A DNA stretch of 64,000 bases from Synechococcus sp. RedBA-s (GCF_024345495.1 NZ_JAGQBF010000001.1:62001-126000), one strand, 5' to 3'; shown: positions 49,699 to 62,341, counted from the first letter of the stretch. Notes: generated by a model not told the origin, from the sequence alone. A program made the numbers and translations.

Positions 49699-50469
49699 TC
49701 AGATCCAGGGATCCTCCGGTTCGGGCGGATCACCATCAAGGGGCTGAGGGCGCCTTGGCTCCGGCCGGCGTCGGGGCGCGGCCGAATCCTGCCGCAGGGG
49801 CTCGCCCCAGGCCTCCGGGTCATCCCAGTCCTCGCGTGCGTCGAGGGGTTCTGGCTCCTGCCAGGGGGGCTCCTCCAGCCAGCCCTCCAGCCGCTCCTCG
49901 AAGCGTCCGCCCACCTCATCGAACTGCTCCTTCCAGCGGCGGGAGCGCCGCAGCAACTCCTGGCGCACGCTGGCGCGGGCCAGAGGAAGATCATCGAGGC
50001 CCTGCAGGGCCGTCATCACCTGACCGGGCTGCTGATCGAAGATTCGCTCGGGGGAGAGCAGCCATCGGCTGCTGCCGGGCAGGCGCGGATCGCTACGGGC
50101 CACCAGATAACTGACGATGCGGCCGCTGCGCATGTCCACATTGGCGTCAGCGATCACCCCCAGCAGTTGGCTGTCGCCCCCGAGCAGAGCTGCGTCGAAG
50201 AGGGTGGGCAAGCGCTCCAGGGTGGCGGGGTCGGTGTCAGCGGGTTCCCCCTGCACCAGAGCCTCCTGGTCACTGAGGCCGCGCAGTTGGTTGAGCCGCC
50301 ACACCAGGCGGCGACTGCCGAAGGCGGAAGGCTTACTCACCCAGCCCAGCAGGCGGTGCACCGGCGGATGCATCCAGCCCTGCAGACCGGCGCCATGGTC
50401 GATCCCCTGGTGGCAGCGCACCCGGCGGCGCAACAGGTCGCTGAGCAGCAGTTGCTCGGGCAGGCTCAC
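49699..50469 (-). CDS. PRC-barrel domain protein
   Basis: The 256-residue protein shows two PRC-barrel-like halves: LLGWVSKPSAFGSRRLVWRL near the N-terminus and LLGVIADANVDMRSGRIVSY in the middle, the second with the classic strand pattern. A helical segment follows (SVRQELLRRSRRWKEQFDEV), then a low-complexity Pro/Glu/Arg tail. Function unknown; PRC barrels often bind RNA or act in regulation. It starts 4 bp after dnaN ends, so it is co-transcribed with the clamp gene, as in other picocyanobacteria. Confidence 0.82.
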   Translation of the reverse strand: MSLPEQLLLSDLLRRRVRCHQGIDHGAGLQGWMHPPVHRLLGWVSKPSAFGSRRLVWRLNQLRGLSDQEALVQGEPADTDPATLERLPTLFDAALLGGDSQLLGVIADANVDMRSGRIVSYLVARSDPRLPGSSRWLLSPERIFDQQPGQVMTALQGLDDLPLARASVRQELLRRSRRWKEQFDEVGGRFEERLEGWLEEPPWQEPEPLDAREDWDDPEAWGEPLRQDSAAPRRRPEPRRPQPLDGDPPEPEDPWI

Positions 50470-50473
50470 GGCC

Positions 50474-51616
50474 TCAGCTGCGGATCTGAACGGGCATCAC
50501 CAGGTAGGTGAAGCTGGGATCCTGCGCGGAGGTGAGCACCGCCGGGGTGGTGGGGGCATTGCAGCGCAGCTCCACCCGCTCAGGTGTCATCGCCTTGAGC
50601 CCATCAAGCACATAACGCACGTTGAAGGCGATTTCGATCGGTTCACCGCTGATCACCGCCGGCAGGTCTTCGGAGCCGCTGCCCACGTCCTGGGCGTCGG
50701 CACTGATGTGCAGCTGACCACTGGCGGGATCACTGCTGAGCTTGACGACGTTGTTGTGTTGGTCGGCCAGCACCGCCACCCGCTCAAGCGCCTGGATGAA
50801 GCCCCGGCGATCCAGCTCCAGGGTGCGACTGAAGCGCTCGGGAATCAGCTGGCGGTAGTTGGGGTAGGTGCCATCGAGGCTGCGGCTGGTGAGCACCTGG
50901 TCAGCCCAGAGAAACACCACCTGTCCCCGGTCGCAGTACAGGCTGACCGGATCATCACTGCTGCAGGCGGAGAGCAGCCGCTCCAGCTCCCGCAGGGAGC
51001 GGGCCGGCACGGTCACAGCGAAGGGCTCGCTGCCGTCTTCAGCGCCGGAGAAGGCCTTCTCCAGACGCAGCACCGAGAGGCGGTGCCCATCGGTGGCGGC
51101 GCACTCCAGATGCTGATCCGCCAGGCCCAGGTGCACCCCGGTGAGCAACTGCTTGGCCTCATCGCCGCTACTGGCAAACAGCGTGGCCCGCAGCCCCTTC
51201 ACCAGAGCCTCCGGTTGCAAGCGCAGGGGCGTTCCGGTCTGAACGAGGGGCAGATCGGGAAAGTCCTCAGCGGAGAGCCCGCGCATCTGATAACTGCCAG
51301 AGCGGCTGTTGAGTTCCACCTGTTCCTGGCCTTCCTCACAGCTGAGGCTGATCGGGCTGTCGCTGGAGAGCCGGGAAACGATTTCACCGAAGAGTCGAGA
51401 CGGCAGTGTGATCGTGCCACTGCTCTCGACGGAAGCGCTGAGGCTGGTCTGAATGCCGAGGCTGAGGTCGAAACCGGTGAGGCTGAGCCGGCCGGTGCCG
51501 GCATCGGCGGTGAGCAGCACGTTGGCCAGCACCGGATGGGTGGGGCGTGAGGCCACGGCACGGCTGACCAGCTGAAGGCTGGCGCTCAGTTCCGCCTGAG
51601 AGCAGACCAGCTTCAT
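50474..51616 (-). CDS. dnaN: DNA polymerase III sliding clamp (beta subunit)
   Basis: DnaN forms the ring that tethers polymerase III to DNA. The 380-residue protein starts MKLVCSQAELSASLQLVSRA and has the three clamp domains; recognisable pieces include SRPTHPVLANVLL, SGDEAKQLLTGVHLG and the C-terminal YLVMPVQIR. ATG 51616 is used; the upstream open frame lacks similarity. The gene runs leftward, away from the candidate origin next to it. Confidence 0.97.
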   Translation of the reverse strand: MKLVCSQAELSASLQLVSRAVASRPTHPVLANVLLTADAGTGRLSLTGFDLSLGIQTSLSASVESSGTITLPSRLFGEIVSRLSSDSPISLSCEEGQEQVELNSRSGSYQMRGLSAEDFPDLPLVQTGTPLRLQPEALVKGLRATLFASSGDEAKQLLTGVHLGLADQHLECAATDGHRLSVLRLEKAFSGAEDGSEPFAVTVPARSLRELERLLSACSSDDPVSLYCDRGQVVFLWADQVLTSRSLDGTYPNYRQLIPERFSRTLELDRRGFIQALERVAVLADQHNNVVKLSSDPASGQLHISADAQDVGSGSEDLPAVISGEPIEIAFNVRYVLDGLKAMTPERVELRCNAPTTPAVLTSAQDPSFTYLVMPVQIRS

Positions 51617-51738
51617 CGCGACATGACTCCAGAGAGGACAACCCCGCCAAGGGCTCCACCACGCTTCCACACCACTGCCCGAAGCGCAACGAGAGCCCGT
51701 CTGCTCGAACCGCTTTCCCCCGGCCTTTTCCCCAATCC

Positions 51739-51780
51739 TGTTACTGGTTTTGGATTAATTGAAAAGAAAACAAATCCAAT
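51739..51780. other. AT-rich segment, possible unwinding element
   Basis: Within an otherwise GC-rich region, about 42 bases are rich in A and T (for example TGGATTAATTG followed by A-rich tracts). It lies just after the first DnaA-box-like repeat. In known origins such a patch is where the strands first open; that role here is inference. Confidence 0.35.
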
Positions 51781-51796
51781 CCGTAGTCGTAGGGGC

Positions 51797-51814
51797 TGGG
51801 GAAAAGGTGGAAAA
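51797..51814 (-). promoter_or_regulatory. Tandem DnaA-box-like pair
   Basis: Two nine-base repeats abut on the minus strand, TTTTCCACC (51806-51814) then TTTTCCCCA (51797-51805). Direct contact of two boxes is what a cooperative DnaA array would show. Each differs from TTTTCCACA by one base. Confidence 0.45.
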
Positions 51815-52015
51815 GCCCACCGCCTCAGTGTTGGACTGAAGTTCTTGCGATCAGGACTGCGGAATTCTCCAGAGAAAAATCACCGAAATCAGGGTTTTCC
51901 ACTCTTTCCCGGATCTGGGGAAAACGTCAGCGTTTCAGGGGCGCACGCTTGGCCCCGGTTCTCCCCGCCTTGAGGCGACTTTTCCTGTGGACGCTTTGGC
52001 CAGTGACACCGCAAC

Positions 52016-52049
52016 AAAAAGCCCCATGCCGGAACTTCCGGCATGGGGC
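52016..52049 (-). terminator. Rho-independent terminator of thrC
   Basis: A perfect inverted repeat, GCCCCATGCCGGAA and its complement around a single base, is followed on the minus strand by five T. It lies about 32 bp after the thrC stop codon and should stop transcription before it enters the candidate origin. Confidence 0.88.
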
Positions 52050-52080
52050 TGGGTAGATGGTTGGGGTCAGCTGTCCTGGC

Positions 52081-53184
52081 TCAGAAGCCCATCACCTTGG
52101 CCACCACATCCACTTCGGGGGCGAGGCCGGCATGGAAGGCCCCGTCGCAGTTGTCGATGGCCGTGTTGGGATCCTTCAGGCCGTTTCCCGTGAGCACACA
52201 CACCACCGTGGCGCCAGTGGGCACCTGCTCCGCCTGCTGCAGCAGACCCGCCACCGAGGCGGCACTGGCCGGTTCACAGAACACCCCTTCCTCCCGGCCC
52301 AGCAGCTGGTAAGCCTCGAGGATGTCCTGGTCGGTGACGGCGTGGAAGCTACCGCCGCTCTGCTCACGCACGGCAAGGGCCTTCTCGCGGTTGGCGGGAT
52401 TGCCGATGCGGATCGCTGTGGCGATGGTGTCCGGTTGCTCCACCGTGTGACCCACCACCAACGGAGCGGATCCACTGGCCTGGAAGCCCATCATTCGGGG
52501 CAGCCTCCGGCTGTGGCCGGCCTGCCGGTACTCCTGGAAGCCCATCCAGTAGGCACTGATGTTGCCGGCGTTGCCCATGGGGATGCAGAGCCAGTCGGGG
52601 GCGTCACCGAGGGCATCGACCACCTCGAAGGCGGCGGTCTTCTGTCCCTGTAGGCGGTAGGGGTTGAGCGAATTCACCAGGGTCACCGGATAGTTGTCGG
52701 CCACCTCGCGCACGATCGCCAGGGCCCGATCGAAGTTCCCCTTCACCGCCAGCACTTCAGCCCCATACACCAGAGCCTGGGCCAGCTTGCCCTGGGCCAC
52801 ATACCCGTCAGGGATCAGCACGAAGGCGCGCATGCCGCCGCGGCGGGCATAGGCGGCGGCCGCGGCGCTGGTGTTGCCGGTGCTGGCGCAGATCACCGCC
52901 TCGGCGCCAGCTTCCTTCGCCTTGCTCACCGCCATCGTCATCCCCCGGTCTTTGAAGCTGCCGGTGGGGTTCAAGCCGTCGTATTTGAGGAATACCTTGA
53001 TGCCGCGGCCCAGCCGCGACGACACCGCCGGCGCCGGGATCAGGGGGGTGGCCCCTTCGCGCAGGGTGATCACCGGCGTGGAGTCGCTCACCGGCAACCA
53101 GCGCCGGTAGGCCTCGATCAACCCCGGCCAGTCCTGCATCGTGGGCTGCTGGCCCAGTCGCCGAAGAGCTGAAAGCAGGGGCAC
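52081..53184 (-). CDS. thrC: Threonine synthase
   Basis: ThrC turns O-phosphohomoserine into threonine with PLP. The 367-residue protein has [15 protein letters not shown], the PLP lysine in [42 protein letters not shown] and the C-terminal [13 protein letters not shown]. It is transcribed leftward, toward the candidate origin, and has a strong terminator. The DUF1400 gene ends the other side of a 73-bp gap. Confidence 0.96.
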   Translation of the reverse strand: MPLLSALRRLGQQPTMQDWPGLIEAYRRWLPVSDSTPVITLREGATPLIPAPAVSSRLGRGIKVFLKYDGLNPTGSFKDRGMTMAVSKAKEAGAEAVICASTGNTSAAAAAYARRGGMRAFVLIPDGYVAQGKLAQALVYGAEVLAVKGNFDRALAIVREVADNYPVTLVNSLNPYRLQGQKTAAFEVVDALGDAPDWLCIPMGNAGNISAYWMGFQEYRQAGHSRRLPRMMGFQASGSAPLVVGHTVEQPDTIATAIRIGNPANREKALAVREQSGGSFHAVTDQDILEAYQLLGREEGVFCEPASAASVAGLLQQAEQVPTGATVVCVLTGNGLKDPNTAIDNCDGAFHAGLAPEVDVVAKVMGF

Positions 53185-53257
53185 GTCGGCAGGAGGTCAG
53201 GCTGAAGCGAATCTACGCGGCCGGTTCCTGGATGCCTCCGGGCGTTGGTTTGCCGGC

Positions 53258-53875
53258 TCAGGGGGTGGGCACTGGTGTGGCCGTGGGCTGATCGCCGCTG
53301 CCGGGTTTGGCGGTTCCATCGCCGCGCAGGCCGTCGAGCGGCGATTCCGAGAAGAAGCGCACCAAATCGGAAATCGAGCTCGCTTTGCTGATCACCCCCA
53401 GCAGGGCGGGAATGTTCACGGCCAGCTCCGGAGACGGATAGGCCTGCAGGAAGCCGGTGGCGCTGAGGCTGCCGTTGCCATTGGCCAGACCCGTGATCAG
53501 GGCGCCGCGGATGGCTTGGACCCCTTTCTGGGGTGCTCGCAAGGGGGAGAAGATTGTTGCCAGCCGCTGCAGCAGGGCTTCGCCGATCCGCGTCGAGAGC
53601 AGTCGGCTGGTGAGCACCAACGGCAGCGAGAGTTGCTGGTTGAGCAGCTTGGACACCGTGGCCGGATCCTGATTGCTGAAGCGCATCACATCGCCCAGCA
53701 GCCCGCGGGCCTCCCCTGTCTGGGCCAGGTGCTCCAGGTCGGCGACCGGAATCGAGCGGCGGAAGGCGCCACTCACGAACACCACCTGCTGGGCAGCCTG
53801 CGCGTGCAGTCCTGGGGTTGCGGCACTCAGGGAAAGCCCCAGCAGGACGGCCAGGAGTTTGGGCGAACGGGCCAA
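53258..53875 (-). CDS. DUF1400-only secreted protein
   Basis: The 205-residue protein has a signal peptide (hydrophobic 6-25, cut near HAQAAQ). One domain follows with VFVSGAFRRSIPVADLEHLA, LSTRIGEALLQRL and AIRGALITGLANGNGSLS, the DUF1400 pattern found at the N-terminus of some cyanobacterial alpha/beta hydrolases. Here it stands alone, ending in a Pro/Thr tail without any hydrolase domain. A full-length relative lies at 60723-62297. Function unknown. Confidence 0.75.
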   Translation of the reverse strand: MARSPKLLAVLLGLSLSAATPGLHAQAAQQVVFVSGAFRRSIPVADLEHLAQTGEARGLLGDVMRFSNQDPATVSKLLNQQLSLPLVLTSRLLSTRIGEALLQRLATIFSPLRAPQKGVQAIRGALITGLANGNGSLSATGFLQAYPSPELAVNIPALLGVISKASSISDLVRFFSESPLDGLRGDGTAKPGSGDQPTATPVPTP

Positions 53876-53902
53876 GAGCTGCAGCCTGGTGGTTGATCGA
53901 CT

Positions 53903-55861
53903 CTAAGAGCTGCCGGTGGCGCTGAGAACAGCGCTCTGCCGCAGCTCGGGAGCCACCAGGACATCTCGCAGCAGGCGCACCACGCTGCGCTCTGCCAGAC
54001 CTTGGGCCAGCTGCACGCCCATGCGGCGCAGATCCGGTTCCCCCAGCAGCCGGGGCAGGCGGCGCAGCAACAGCTGGGGCTCGAAGCCGGGCAGTTCCCT
54101 CAGGATCGTCAGCAGTTGCTGCACCGGCTCCAGGCTGAGCAGGGCCTCCTCTGGGCTCTCCAGCCGGGGGCTGCGCAGTCCCGGCGGTTGCAGGCGGCGC
54201 GGCAGGCGGCTGCCCAGGCGGCGGAAGGCCTGCCAGCCGATCGCATCCACCCGATCCACCACGGCATCGACGAGCTGCTGGCGCAGCAGGCCGCCCTTGG
54301 GGGAGAAGAGAAAGTCGATCACCTGATCCAGCAGGCCCTCCAGGTCCAGCTGGTCCTGCAGGGAGGCGCTGCTGACCAGGTCCTCCAGCCGCTGCCAGCG
54401 GAAGTCCTCTCCGTCGAAGAGCATTTCGCGCAGGCTGCTGCGCAGGGCCGGATCCGGGTCCTCCATCAGCCGGCGGGCGAAGTAGGGGTAGGCGGCGCCG
54501 AGGATCTTGAAGTCGGGGTCCACGCTCAGGGCGATGCCCTCCAGCGTCACTAGGGAGCGGATGATCAGGGCGTAGTAGGGCGGCACCTGGAAGGGGAAGC
54601 GGTACATCACTCCGGAGAGGTCATCGGTGACGGCCTTGAAATCCATGCGGCTGACGCCCATCTCCAGAGCCTGGCCGAAGACGCTCTCGAAGGCCGGAAC
54701 GATTGGCTCGAGATTCACCTCTTCACCAAGGAACCCCAGGCTCACAAAATCGCGCGAGAGCGAACTGAAGTTGCGGTTCACCAGATGCACAACGGCCTGA
54801 ATCAGGCCTGTTCTCGACTCACGGCTCACCTCGCTCATCATGCCGAAATCGAGATAGGCCAGCCGGCCATCGGGCAGGGCCAGCAGGTTGCCGGGGTGAG
54901 GATCCGCATGGAAAAAACCATGCTCCAGCAATTGCTGCAGGCTGCAGTTCACTCCGATCTGCACCATCTCATCGGGGTTGATCCCCAGCGAGCGCACCGC
55001 CTCCAGGTTGGTGAGCTTCACCCCATCGATCCACTCCATCGTCAGCACCCGCCGGCTGGTGACCTCGCGGTAGATGCGCGGCACGGCGATGCGGGGATTG
55101 TGCTGATGCAGCCGCGCGAAGTGCTCGGCGTTGCTGGCTTCGTTGAGGTAGTCCATCTCCTCGAAGACCCGCTTGCCCAGCTCATCGATCAGGGCTACCA
55201 GATCACTGCGGATCAGGCGCACGTTTCTGTTCAGCCAGGCGGCGATCTGACGCACGATGTAGAGATCGAGGGTGATCTGCTCGCGCAGTCCCGGCCGCTG
55301 CACCTTCACCGCCACGGCCTCGCCGCTGAGCAGCACCCCCCGGTGCACCTGGCCCAGGGAGGCCGCTGAGATGGGCTCCCGATCCAGTTGCTGGAACAGG
55401 CTGTTCACCGGGGCGCCGAGGTCTTCCTCAATGCAGGCCATTGCCAAGGAACTCTCGAAGCCCGGCAGCTGATCCTGCAGCTGGGCCAGTTGCTCCAGCA
55501 GCACCGGCGGGATGATGTCCGGCCGAGTGGAGAGGGCCTGGCCCGCCTTGATGAAAGCGGGGCCCAGGGCCGCCAGCAGCTCGGCGCATTCCCGTGCCCT
55601 TGCCCGTGCACGTTCTTCGTTGTTGAGCGCTCCGAAAAATCTGTCGACCGCCACACCGATCAGAAACAGGCTGATGGGCACAAGGGTCTGCCAGAGTCGC
55701 CGCAGCAGGCGCTGGGGGTGGCCGGCGTAGATCCGTGAGATCGTCTGCGGGTCGTAGCTGAGCAGGCCCGCGGCTTCGATGAAGTCGCTGAGTTCCTCGG
55801 GGCTGCTGCTCTGCTCACCGATGCTGTCTCCGGTGATCGTGTCCTGATCCGAGCGGACCAT
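53903..55861 (-). CDS. ABC1/UbiB-family atypical kinase (AarF-like)
   Basis: The 652-residue protein has a short N-terminal region with one membrane helix, the KxGQ motif (FIKAGQALSTRPDIIPP), an Ala-rich nucleotide loop (PISAASLGQVHRG), AVKVQRPGL with the conserved lysine, and HADPHPGNLLALPDGR plus LDFGMM, the catalytic and metal-binding parts. Cyanobacterial and plastid ABC1 kinases associate with lipid and quinone (tocopherol, plastoquinone) metabolism. ATG 55861 is preferred. It is divergent from recN by 76 bp. Confidence 0.92.
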   Translation of the reverse strand: MVRSDQDTITGDSIGEQSSSPEELSDFIEAAGLLSYDPQTISRIYAGHPQRLLRRLWQTLVPISLFLIGVAVDRFFGALNNEERARARARECAELLAALGPAFIKAGQALSTRPDIIPPVLLEQLAQLQDQLPGFESSLAMACIEEDLGAPVNSLFQQLDREPISAASLGQVHRGVLLSGEAVAVKVQRPGLREQITLDLYIVRQIAAWLNRNVRLIRSDLVALIDELGKRVFEEMDYLNEASNAEHFARLHQHNPRIAVPRIYREVTSRRVLTMEWIDGVKLTNLEAVRSLGINPDEMVQIGVNCSLQQLLEHGFFHADPHPGNLLALPDGRLAYLDFGMMSEVSRESRTGLIQAVVHLVNRNFSSLSRDFVSLGFLGEEVNLEPIVPAFESVFGQALEMGVSRMDFKAVTDDLSGVMYRFPFQVPPYYALIIRSLVTLEGIALSVDPDFKILGAAYPYFARRLMEDPDPALRSSLREMLFDGEDFRWQRLEDLVSSASLQDQLDLEGLLDQVIDFLFSPKGGLLRQQLVDAVVDRVDAIGWQAFRRLGSRLPRRLQPPGLRSPRLESPEEALLSLEPVQQLLTILRELPGFEPQLLLRRLPRLLGEPDLRRMGVQLAQGLAERSVVRLLRDVLVAPELRQSAVLSATGSS

Positions 55862-55937
55862 CAAGGAGCAGTTCGACTGTTTCTCTTCTAAACGAAAGCG
55901 ACCGCCGCTACGGTCTGGGCAACCACCGGAGGCCGGC

Positions 55938-57626
55938 GTGCTCACGGGTCTGCGCCTGGAGAACATCGCCCTGATCGATGCTCTGGATCTCAGTTTCAGG
56001 CCTGGGTTCACCGTTCTCACTGGCGAGACCGGTGCGGGTAAATCGCTCCTCCTCGATGCCCTCGATGCGCTGCTGGGTGGTGCCCAGGGCAGTGAGGGCC
56101 TACGGCTGCTGCGCCCGGGTTGTGGGCGGGCGCGCATCGAAGCCGGTTTCTCCTGCTCGGAGCCGCTGCGGGCCTGGCTGATGGAGCAGGAACTCGCCCC
56201 CGAAGAGTCCGAGCTGGTCATCAGCCGGGAGTGGCGCCAGCAGGAGGAACGCATCAGCAGCCGCAGCCGCGTCAATGGGGTGATCGTCAACCGCAGCCAG
56301 TTGCTGGAGCTGCGCCCCCTGCTGCTCGAGCTCACTGTTCAGGGGCAGACCCAGCAGCTGGCGCGCCCAGGGCAGCAGCGCCGCTGGTTGGATCGCTTCG
56401 GCGGGGAGCCGATCGCTGTGGCCCTGGTGGCGGCCCGCTCGGCGGTGCGGGCCTGGAAAGTCGCCGCCGCGGCCCTGAACACCGCCAGGGCCGAGCAGCA
56501 GCGCCAGCAGCTCGATCGGCAGCAGCGGCTGCAGTTGTTGGACGACCTGGAGGCGGCTCAGCTCAACGACCCCCACGAACGCCAGCGTCTGCAGGGGGAG
56601 CAGGACCGACTGGCCCACGCCGTGCGCCTGCAGGAGGGGGTCACAACAGTGGGCGGACGGCTGGTGGAGGGCCTGGAGGGAGCCCCTTCGGTGCTCGACC
56701 ACCTCGCTGCCATCGAGCAGGAGCTGCAGCAGCTGCAGGGCTTCGATGCGGGCCTGCAACCCTGGCTGGAGCGGTGCAGCGAGGCGGCCCAACTGTTGCA
56801 GGAGCTGGCCTCAGGCCTCGATCGTTATGGCGCCGGCCTGGAGAGCGATCCTGAAACGCTTTCTGCTCTGCAGGAGCGCATGGCGCAGCTCAAGGCCCTG
56901 GAGCGGCGCCATGGCCAGGAGCTGGTTGCCCTGATCAGCCTGCGGGATGATCTCCGCCGCCAGTGCGATGCCACTGGGGTGGAGGCTTCGCTGCGGCAGC
57001 TGGAGCAGCAGGAGCAGGTCAGCCGCCTCAGGCGCGATCAGATCTGCTCAGAGCTCAGCCAGCGCCGCCGGGTCGCCGCCACGGCCCTGGAGCGAGAGCT
57101 GATGGACACCCTGCGGCCGCTGGGGTTGGCCCAGGTGCGCTTCAAGATCTCGATCGAGCCGGCCCCGCCCGCAGAGGAGGGGGCCGATGCCATCGGTTTC
57201 CTGTTCTCGGCCAACCCCGGCCAGCCCATCGCCCCCCTGCAGGAGGTGGCCAGCGGCGGCGAGATGAGCCGCTTCCTGCTGGCCCTGAAAACCTGTCTGG
57301 CGGCGGCCGATCCCCAGGTCACCCTGCTCTTCGACGAAATCGACAGTGGCGTGAGTGGCCGGGTCAGCGGGGCCATCGCCGCTCTGCTTCGCCGCCTGGC
57401 TGAGCAGCGTCAGGTGTTCTGCGTCACCCATCAGCCGCTGGTGGCCGCCATGGCCCAGCACCACTTCCGCGTCAGCAAGCAGGTGGAGGCGGGACTTACT
57501 CGCACGGGGGTGACGGCCCTGCTGGAGAGCGGCGAGCGGGAGCGGGAACTGGCTGAGCTGGCCGGCGGGGATTCGGGGGAAACCCTCAGCTATGTGGCCA
57601 GCCTGCTCCAGCAGGGCACCACCTGA
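55938..57626 (+). CDS. recN: DNA repair protein RecN
   Basis: RecN is an SMC-like ATPase that acts in double-strand break repair. The 562-residue protein begins VLTGLRLENIALIDALDLSF, with Walker A GETGAGKSLLLDALDALLGG, a long central coiled coil (about 160-390), and the C-terminal signature EVASGGEMSRFLLALK with Walker B LLFDEIDSGVSGRVS. It starts at GTG 55938 with a GGAGG element upstream. It precedes uvrA by 44 bp. Confidence 0.95.
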   Translation: MLTGLRLENIALIDALDLSFRPGFTVLTGETGAGKSLLLDALDALLGGAQGSEGLRLLRPGCGRARIEAGFSCSEPLRAWLMEQELAPEESELVISREWRQQEERISSRSRVNGVIVNRSQLLELRPLLLELTVQGQTQQLARPGQQRRWLDRFGGEPIAVALVAARSAVRAWKVAAAALNTARAEQQRQQLDRQQRLQLLDDLEAAQLNDPHERQRLQGEQDRLAHAVRLQEGVTTVGGRLVEGLEGAPSVLDHLAAIEQELQQLQGFDAGLQPWLERCSEAAQLLQELASGLDRYGAGLESDPETLSALQERMAQLKALERRHGQELVALISLRDDLRRQCDATGVEASLRQLEQQEQVSRLRRDQICSELSQRRRVAATALERELMDTLRPLGLAQVRFKISIEPAPPAEEGADAIGFLFSANPGQPIAPLQEVASGGEMSRFLLALKTCLAAADPQVTLLFDEIDSGVSGRVSGAIAALLRRLAEQRQVFCVTHQPLVAAMAQHHFRVSKQVEAGLTRTGVTALLESGERERELAELAGGDSGETLSYVASLLQQGTT

Positions 57627-57670
57627 GCCGCAGCTGCAGCCCGTAGACTCCAGGCTGTCAGGGTTGCTGA

Positions 57671-60691
<3,021 letters not shown>

Positions 60692-60722
60692 CGGACAGGC
60701 CCGGAATCCAGCAAGGGAGATC

Positions 60723-62297
60723 ATGGAGGTTCTCGGTTGCCTTCCTGTGTCCGCGCTCCGCTCCGCTTCGGCTGCTCCGCTGCTGCTCACCATCTCCGGG
60801 CTGCTTGGGGCGGCACTCGTCCTGCCTGTCCCGGCGCGGGCCCTGGAGCAGGTTGAGCTCCGCCTGCCTTTCCTCGAGTTCAGCTTCAGCGTCAAGCTGG
60901 AGGAGCTGAGCAATCCTGCAAGCCTGCTCAGCGGCACCAGTGATCTTGCGGAGCTGAATCAGGCCACCAGTGGTGCCGTCGGACGCCAGCTGATCGCCCT
61001 GTTCAACGCCCCCCTGCCCCTGCAGGTGCCGGCGGTGGTGAATGAAGCGGAGGGGTCCCCGATGCTCAACCAGGCGCTGCTGCTGGTTTCGGCCCTGGGG
61101 GGCATTGATGGATTGCCGGCCCAGTTCAACGGCAACGACCTCTCCCGGGTGCTCGACAAGGCGGCGGCCCAGGGACCCCTGACCATGCTCAGCGTGATGC
61201 GGACGTTGCCGGGCAGCACCGCCTCGGTGGACCTGGGTCGGGCTCTGTTCGCGGTGCGACGGCTGGCCTCCCAGCAGCAGCCGGCAGACCGCCTCCTGGC
61301 CGGCAGGACTCCAGCCAGCGTCAGCCCGGCCCTCAGCCAGCCCGGCCCCCTGACGGTGGAGCGCAAGCTGATCACCCTGCCGGCCCCCCACCGGCCCAAG
61401 CCCCTGCAGGTGGTGCAGATCAGCCCAAGCCAAGGGGCGAATGGCCGTCTGGTGGTGATCTCCCACGGGCTCTGGGACGCTCCGGAGAGCTTCGAGGGCT
61501 GGGCCAGCCACCTGGCCAGCCACGGCTACACCGTGCTGCTTCCTTACCACCCCGGCAGTGATCAGGGTCAGCAGCAGGCGATGCTCTCCGGGAAGGTGCC
61601 GCCCCCCGGGGGCGAGGAACTGCGCTTGCGGCCCCTGGATGTGTCGGCGGTGATCGATGGCGCCGCGGCGGGTCTTGGAGGTCTGTCCACCCGGCTGAAC
61701 ACCGATTTTGTGGTGGCGCTCGGCCAGTCGTGGGGCGCCACCACCGTGTTGCAGCTGGCGGGGGCCAAGCCGAACGACTTGCGGCTCAAGGAACGCTGCG
61801 ACGAGGTGCTCAATCCGGAGCGCAATCTCAGCTGGGTGCTGCAATGCAGTTTCATCGGCACGGCCAATCAGGCCGCCCTGGCCGATCCACGGGTCAAGGC
61901 AGGCGTGGCCGTGAGCCCGCCGATGTCGCTGCTCTTTGACACCGGAGCGAGCCAGAGGATGAATGCCCGGGTGCTGCTGGTCAGCGGCAGCCGCGACTGG
62001 GTGGTGCCGCCTGATCCAGAGGCGATCCGGCCGATGCAACTGGCGGCCGCTCGCGGAGAACGCGGCCATCGCCTGGTGCTGGCGCAGGGGGGTGATCACT
62101 TCAACCTGCGCTCCACCCTTCCTGAGGGAGGGGGCTCGTTGCGCGGGCTGCTGCTGGCCTGGACCAACGGGGCCTTTGCCGCCGGTGACGCCGTTCTCCC
62201 CGCCCCCGGCGCGCCCGATCTGCTGCCGGCCAATGGCTGGGGCGATGTGACCGTACCGCTGGTGGAGTTCTCACCGGCCCAGTTGGGAACCCCCTGA
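60723..62297 (+). CDS. DUF1400 plus alpha/beta hydrolase
   Basis: The 524-residue protein has a signal segment (about 15-40), a DUF1400-like region (about 43-195), and a C-terminal alpha/beta hydrolase domain. The catalytic triad looks complete: the nucleophile Ser in GQSWGATTV, an Asp in VSGSRDWVVPP and a His in AQGGDHFNL. A good ribosome site (AGGGAGA) lies just before ATG 60723. The substrate (possibly lipid-like esters) is unknown. Compare the truncated form at 53258-53875. Confidence 0.82.
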   Translation: MEVLGCLPVSALRSASAAPLLLTISGLLGAALVLPVPARALEQVELRLPFLEFSFSVKLEELSNPASLLSGTSDLAELNQATSGAVGRQLIALFNAPLPLQVPAVVNEAEGSPMLNQALLLVSALGGIDGLPAQFNGNDLSRVLDKAAAQGPLTMLSVMRTLPGSTASVDLGRALFAVRRLASQQQPADRLLAGRTPASVSPALSQPGPLTVERKLITLPAPHRPKPLQVVQISPSQGANGRLVVISHGLWDAPESFEGWASHLASHGYTVLLPYHPGSDQGQQQAMLSGKVPPPGGEELRLRPLDVSAVIDGAAAGLGGLSTRLNTDFVVALGQSWGATTVLQLAGAKPNDLRLKERCDEVLNPERNLSWVLQCSFIGTANQAALADPRVKAGVAVSPPMSLLFDTGASQRMNARVLLVSGSRDWVVPPDPEAIRPMQLAAARGERGHRLVLAQGGDHFNLRSTLPEGGGSLRGLLLAWTNGAFAAGDAVLPAPGAPDLLPANGWGDVTVPLVEFSPAQLGTP

Positions 62298-62341
62298 AGG
62301 GGGAGATTCCAAAACCGGAAGACGAGTGGATCCCGCTGGGC

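Larger units (their letters stand above)
51617..52080. other. Candidate chromosome replication origin (oriC) between dnaN and thrC
   Basis: This 464-bp stretch has no convincing gene and separates dnaN from thrC. It holds repeated nine-base elements close to the cyanobacterial DnaA-box form TTTTCCACA: TTTTCCCCA at 51726-51734 (+), 51797-51805 (-) and 51916-51924 (-), TTTTCCACC at 51806-51814 (-), TTTTCCACT at 51895-51903 (+), and a weaker TTTTCCTGT at 51980-51988 (+). An AT-rich segment lies between the first boxes. Picocyanobacterial origins are usually placed beside dnaN, which supports the idea; no box is a perfect match. Confidence 0.55.
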
